Assembly (NCBI GenBank): GCA_015661135.1
Contig: JACVXW010000048.1
Location: 1-9,188 of the forward strand
DNA length: 9,188 nt
Source of the DNA: Chloroflexota bacterium
Lineage (GTDB): Bacteria; Chloroflexota; Limnocylindria; Limnocylindrales; CSP1-4
Direction of reading: 5' to 3'
How positions within the stretch are numbered: position 1 is the stretch's first letter; each line of letters begins with the position of its first letter. The notes under the pieces were generated by a model. That model saw only the letters and a program-made list of their open reading frames with translations, did not search any database and had not been told where the DNA came from. The position numbers and the translations under genes were made by a program. Shown one piece after another: positions 5,666-9,188 of this stretch.

Positions 5666-8461
5666 ATGCCGCTCGAGGACTATCGCCGCAAGCGCAACTT
5701 CGCCCGGACGCCGGAGCCGACGGGCGACACCGGCCCGAGCGAGCCTGGGGTCGGGGCGGGTGGCGGGCGGTTCGTGGTCCAGCGCCATCGGGCCACCCGG
5801 CTCCACTACGACTTCCGACTCGAGTTCGGCGGTGTGCTCGTCTCCTGGGCGGTGCCGCGCGGGCCGACCCTGGACGCCGCTGCTCGTCGCATGGCCGTGC
5901 ACGTCGAGGACCACCCCATCGAGTATTTCGACTTCGAGGGCGTGATCCCGACCGGCCAGTACGGGGCCGGCGACGTGATCGTCTGGGACTGGGGCACCTG
6001 GCGGGCCGAAGCCGAGACGCCAGACGGCGCACGTGGCGTGGCGGACGGCGAGCTGAAGTTCGTGCTTGCCGGTCAGAAGGTCAACGGGCGCTTCACGATC
6101 GTGCGCACGAGCGGCCGACCTCGTGATCGCGCGAAGACCGGTCGCGCCCAGGATCCCGCTGCGCGAGCCTTCGAAGACGACGAGGCCGAGGCCTGGCTCC
6201 TGATCCGCAAGCGCGACGAGCACGCGGTGCCGGGCTGGGACGCGGAAGACCACCTACAGAGCGTGAAGTCGGGTCGGACGAACGACGAGGTTCGCGATCG
6301 ACACGACGCGATCTGGGTGGGCGAGGCGCCCGCGGCGACGGCCCGGATCGACCTCGCTGCTGCCGTTGAGGCGCCGATGCCGGGCTTCATCGAACCCATG
6401 GCCGCGACGCTCACGGATCGCGCCTTTCGCGACGACGACTGGCTGTTCGAGGTGAAGTGGGACGGCTATCGGTTGCAGGCGGCGATTCGCGGCGCGAAGG
6501 TCAGGACGTTCACCCGCAACGGCGGCGATGGCGAGGCCTACTTTCCGAAGTTCCTCGCGCCGGCCACCTGGATCGAGGCACGAGAGGCGATCGTGGACGG
6601 GGAGATGGTCGCCGTGGACGACACCGGCCGGCCGGACTTCTCACTCCTCCAGGAGCGCCTCGGCGGCAAGGCCGCAGGCGCCGCAGCAGCCGGCGGCGGC
6701 CTCGTCTACCAGGCGTTCGATCTGCTCTACCTCGACGGCCGGTCCCTGCTCCGGGTCCCGCTGGAGGATCGCAAGCGGCTCCTCAGGTCCGTCCTCCGCG
6801 AGGACCGCAGGGTCCGCTTCGCCAGCCACGTGGACACAGAGGGCGTCGCCTTCCTTGAGGCCTGCACAGCCCAGGGACTGGAAGGCGCGATCGCCAAACA
6901 TCGGCGATCCGTGTATGAACCGGGCTCAAGGTCGCGGTCGTGGCTGAAGATCAAGATCCGGCCGGAGCAGGAACTCGTCGTCGGCGGCTGGACACCGGGC
7001 GAGGGAAACGCCAGCGACCTCGGGGCGCTCGTCGTCGGCGTCTATGAGGACCCGGCGGAGGCCGGATATGGAGGCCGAGACCGAGACGTAGACGGAGACG
7101 GAGACGGGGCCAGCGGCGGTCGTCGCCTGCGGTTCGCCGGCAAGGTGGGGTCCGGGTTCACCGGCAAGTTGCGGCTGGATCTCCGCCGCCGCCTCGGGGA
7201 CATGGAGACCGACGCGCCGCCGTTCGATCCGCCGCCGCCGCGGGACCACCGGGGCCGCTGGGGCGGCGACCTCGCGAAGGTCGTCTGGGTCCGGCCGGAG
7301 CTCGTCATCCGGGCCGAGCTCGGTGGCTGGAGCCGGGACGGCCTCGTGCGCCAGGCCGCGTTCAAGGGCCTGGATCCGGACCGCGATCCGCTCGAGGTGA
7401 CGCGCGAGCGAGCAGTCGAGGCGCGAGCCACGGTCGCGGCAGTCGAAGCCGCGATGCCCGATTCTGCCGCCATGCCGGCGCGACCTGAACCCGCCCACCT
7501 CCATCCATGGGCCGCCACGGACGAGGAGCTTTCCGCCCTGGCGGGCCTCGGCCGGGAAGGAGTCTGGCCGGTGGGCGGTGTGGATCTGAGGCTGACCAAC
7601 CTGGATAAGACGATCTTCCCGGCACGCGACGGCGACGCGGGCGGGCCGGTCACGAAGCGTGAACTCGTCGCCTACTTCGCCCGGATCGCGCCGGTCATGC
7701 TGCCCCACCTCGCCGAGCGGCCCCTCAACCTCCATCGCTACCCGGACGGGGCGGACAAGGCCGGCTTCTGGCAGAAGGACCTCCGGCCCACGGATCCCGC
7801 ATGGCTGCGGCGGTGGCGCGAGGTCGGGGTGGAGGCGCGCGAGGCCAACGAACACGTCATCGCCGATCGGGTCGGGACCCTGTGCTGGCTCGGCAACCAG
7901 ACGGCGTTCGAGATCCATGCCTGGACCTCCCGGCTGGACGCGCCGTGGCGGCCCACCTTCGCCCTCATCGACATCGATCCCGGGACCCTGACCACCTGGG
8001 AGGAAACGCTGGTCCTGGCCCGCCTATTCCGGACCGCACTCGGACACCTCGGCGTGCGGGGCTACCCCAAGGTCACCGGGCAGCGGGGCGTCCAGATCTG
8101 GGTGCCGGTGGTGCCGAAATACGAGTACGCCCAGACATCCGAGTGGGTGGAGCGGATCTCGCGCGCTGTCGGCGCGACCGTTCCGGACCTCGTGTCGTGG
8201 GAATGGGCCAAGGGCAATCGCGGCGGACGGGCGCGGCTGGACTACACCCAGAACGCGACGATCAAGACGCTCGTGGCGCCGTACTCCGTCCGGCCGGCAC
8301 CGGGTGCGCCGGTCTCCGCCCCGATCGCATGGGACGAACTGGACGATCCGGACCTCCGACCAAACCGCTGGACGATCCGGACGCTGCCGGACCGGGTGGC
8401 GCGCATCGGCGATCTGTTCGCCGGCGCCCAGACGGACCTGCAGGAGTTGCCGAAGGTCTAG
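5666..8461 (+). CDS. ligD: Multifunctional NHEJ DNA ligase D, PE-LIG-POL architecture (931 aa)
   Basis: LigD cleans, fills and seals broken DNA ends with Ku. The domain order is that of Pseudomonas LigD. Phosphoesterase (about 1-190): FVVQRH (H41), RLHYDFRLE (H47, D49), VSWAVPRGP, EDHPIEYFDFEG (H83) and PTGQYGAGDV. Ligase (about 235-590): FEVKWDGYR with adenylated lysine K264, FTRNG, IVDGEMVAVDD, YQAFDLLYLDG, LEGAIAKH and SWLKIKI, then an OB domain ending in LVRQAAFKGL. Polymerase/primase (about 635-925): LTNLDKTIFPA, RPLNLHRYPDG, FWQKD, LIDIDPG (D769, D771) and LDYTQNA (D859). The usual Ser/His of polymerase motif II appears as T804/Q810 (VTGQRGVQIW). An acidic repeat loop (471-481) sits in the OB region. 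I chose ATG 5666 because PE homology starts at LEDYRRKRNF; the same frame is open back to 5480 inside ku, but that extension is a basic shadow sequence. No clear SD. Intact although its partner ku is interrupted. Confidence 0.95.
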   Translation: MPLEDYRRKRNFARTPEPTGDTGPSEPGVGAGGGRFVVQRHRATRLHYDFRLEFGGVLVSWAVPRGPTLDAAARRMAVHVEDHPIEYFDFEGVIPTGQYGAGDVIVWDWGTWRAEAETPDGARGVADGELKFVLAGQKVNGRFTIVRTSGRPRDRAKTGRAQDPAARAFEDDEAEAWLLIRKRDEHAVPGWDAEDHLQSVKSGRTNDEVRDRHDAIWVGEAPAATARIDLAAAVEAPMPGFIEPMAATLTDRAFRDDDWLFEVKWDGYRLQAAIRGAKVRTFTRNGGDGEAYFPKFLAPATWIEAREAIVDGEMVAVDDTGRPDFSLLQERLGGKAAGAAAAGGGLVYQAFDLLYLDGRSLLRVPLEDRKRLLRSVLREDRRVRFASHVDTEGVAFLEACTAQGLEGAIAKHRRSVYEPGSRSRSWLKIKIRPEQELVVGGWTPGEGNASDLGALVVGVYEDPAEAGYGGRDRDVDGDGDGASGGRRLRFAGKVGSGFTGKLRLDLRRRLGDMETDAPPFDPPPPRDHRGRWGGDLAKVVWVRPELVIRAELGGWSRDGLVRQAAFKGLDPDRDPLEVTRERAVEARATVAAVEAAMPDSAAMPARPEPAHLHPWAATDEELSALAGLGREGVWPVGGVDLRLTNLDKTIFPARDGDAGGPVTKRELVAYFARIAPVMLPHLAERPLNLHRYPDGADKAGFWQKDLRPTDPAWLRRWREVGVEAREANEHVIADRVGTLCWLGNQTAFEIHAWTSRLDAPWRPTFALIDIDPGTLTTWEETLVLARLFRTALGHLGVRGYPKVTGQRGVQIWVPVVPKYEYAQTSEWVERISRAVGATVPDLVSWEWAKGNRGGRARLDYTQNATIKTLVAPYSVRPAPGAPVSAPIAWDELDDPDLRPNRWTIRTLPDRVARIGDLFAGAQTDLQELPKV
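7075..7104 (+). repeat. Five imperfect hexanucleotide tandem repeats within ligD
   Basis: Units CCGAGA, CCGAGA, CGTAGA, CGGAGA, CGGAGA follow one another and encode an alternating R-D-R-D-V-D-G-D-G-D loop (residues 471-480) in the ligase OB-fold region. Six-base units preserve frame, so length changes would only lengthen or shorten an acidic surface loop. Confidence 0.8.
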
Positions 8462-8515
8462 TGGCCCGCGCGCCGGCTCCGGGCCGCGTCGGACGAGTGC
8501 CGGGCAGCGCTGACA

Positions 8516-8521
8516 TACCAT
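8516..8521 (+). promoter_or_regulatory. Candidate -10 box for leaderless transcription of the DUF255 gene
   Basis: TACCAT ends 6 nt before the ATG at 8528, with no Shine-Dalgarno between. It lies in the 66-nt gap after the ligD stop. No recognisable -35 is present at 8493-8499. The box position repeats that seen at two other SD-less starts in the window. Confidence 0.25.
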
Positions 8522-8527
8522 CCCGCC

Positions 8528-9188
8528 ATGTCCGAGGCCCAGCCGGGCGAGCATCGCCACACGAATCGACTTGCCGGCGAGACCAGCCCGTATCTCCTCC
8601 AGCACGCCCACAATCCGGTGGACTGGTGGCCGTGGGGCCCGGAGGCGCTGGCCCGGGCGAAGTTCCTCGACCTACCCATCTTCCTGTCGATCGGGTACGC
8701 GGCGTGCCACTGGTGCCACGTCATGGAGCGCGAGTCGTTCGAGGATGAGGCGACGGCCGCGGACCTGAACGCCCGGTTCATCCCGATCAAGGTGGATCGC
8801 GAGGAGCGCCCTGACCTGGACCAGGTCTACATGGGCGCCGTCCAGGCGATGACCGGCAGTGGCGGCTGGCCGATGTCGGTCTTCCTGACGCCGGACGGCC
8901 GGCCGTTCTACGGCGGCACGTATTTCCCGGACCAGGCGCGCCACGGCCTGCCGAGCTTTCGGCAGGTCCTCGAGGGCGTGGATGGAGCCGGCGCACGGAT
9001 CGTGGCGTCGCTCGTGGAGCAGGCAATGCTCCCTGCCGCCAAGGGCCTGCCCGCACCGGACAGCCTCGAAACCGCCGCGATGCTGATCGACCGCGGGTTC
9101 GACCCAGCCACCGGAGGGTGGGGGAGCGCACCGAAATTCCCCAAGCCGATGACGATCGAGTTCCTGCTGGGCCGCGCGGCCGCGACCG
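8528..9188 (+). CDS. DUF255/YyaL (SSP411-like) thioredoxin-domain protein, 3' end cut by window edge
   Basis: 220 residues are visible of a family usually about 600-700 aa long: an N-terminal thioredoxin-like domain followed by an (alpha/alpha)6 glycosidase-like barrel. Its biochemical role is not well established. The N-terminal hallmarks are all present: NRLAGETSPYLLQHAHNPVDWW (13-34), PIFLSIGY, the redox motif CHWC (60-63), HVMERESFED, IKVDREERPDLDQVY (87-101), GGWPMSVFLTPDGRPF and YGGTYFP. At 148-157 the sequence jumps from VLEGV to GARIV, where relatives carry about 10-12 more residues (an AWR...R helix), suggesting an in-frame deletion. GWGSAPKFPKP (197-207) marks the start of the barrel part. 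ATG 8528 is the only good start; the frame is open upstream to the ligD TAG but lacks another ATG, GTG or TTG. It is probably a separate transcription unit. Presumed cytoplasmic, with no signal peptide. Confidence 0.93.
   Translation, partial: MSEAQPGEHRHTNRLAGETSPYLLQHAHNPVDWWPWGPEALARAKFLDLPIFLSIGYAACHWCHVMERESFEDEATAADLNARFIPIKVDREERPDLDQVYMGAVQAMTGSGGWPMSVFLTPDGRPFYGGTYFPDQARHGLPSFRQVLEGVDGAGARIVASLVEQAMLPAAKGLPAPDSLETAAMLIDRGFDPATGGWGSAPKFPKPMTIEFLLGRAAAT

Noticed and set aside
6926..7918. 330-codon minus-strand open frame inside ligD
   Set aside because: It is antisense to conserved LigD ligase and polymerase motifs and carries no recognisable domain.

Overview
This is a very GC-rich, gene-dense bacterial window with strong third-position G/C bias, frequent GTG starts and many 4-30 nt gene spacings. 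Nothing in it is diagnostic of a species. The gene set (a Ku and PE-LIG-POL LigD pair, a DUF255 thioredoxin-domain protein, a DUF1905/OmdA protein, a DedA protein, a DUF3830 protein beside a hydantoinase) fits an uncultured Chloroflexota (Limnocylindria-like) or a deep actinobacterial lineage. That placement is inference.

Layout. Bases 1-1796 hold a minus-strand operon read right to left: a DUF3830 cyclophilin-like protein, a small Gly/Asp-rich single-pass membrane protein, and a hydantoinase/dihydropyrimidinase-type cyclic amidohydrolase that runs off the left edge. Divergently, only 14 bp away, starts 5-hydroxyisourate hydrolase (1811-2203), followed by a frameshifted DedA-family membrane protein (2214-2881) and a 423-aa protein with a PD-(D/E)XK-like nuclease signature (2903-4174). 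A broken DUF1905/OmdA (YdeI-like) gene lies on the minus strand (4208-4601). Then come the plus-strand non-homologous end-joining genes: ku (4711-5637, interrupted by an in-frame TAG) and ligD (5666-8461, intact, 931 aa). The 5' part of a DUF255/YyaL-type thioredoxin-domain gene (8528 onward) runs off the right edge.

Function. The left half looks like ring-opening catabolism of purine or hydantoin-type compounds: HIU hydrolase acts just after urate oxidation, and the amidohydrolase family opens hydantoin, dihydropyrimidine or allantoin rings. The right half is double-strand-break repair, with a candidate nuclease nearby on the same strand.

The most notable feature is a cluster of lesions in otherwise well-conserved genes: a nonsense codon in ku, an out-of-frame deletion in the YdeI-like gene whose junction is consistent with a 6-nt microhomology event, a frameshift in dedA, a probable in-frame gap in the DUF255 gene, and a perfect 20-bp tandem duplication that rewrites the C-terminus of the small membrane protein. 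Either the consensus sequence is faulty or the locus is decaying; read-level data would decide. I also see a repeated start-site signature: three SD-less genes carry a TANNNT box 6-7 nt before ATG, consistent with leaderless transcription. I found no RNA gene, CRISPR array or insertion sequence, and no intergenic stretch longer than about 110 bases.
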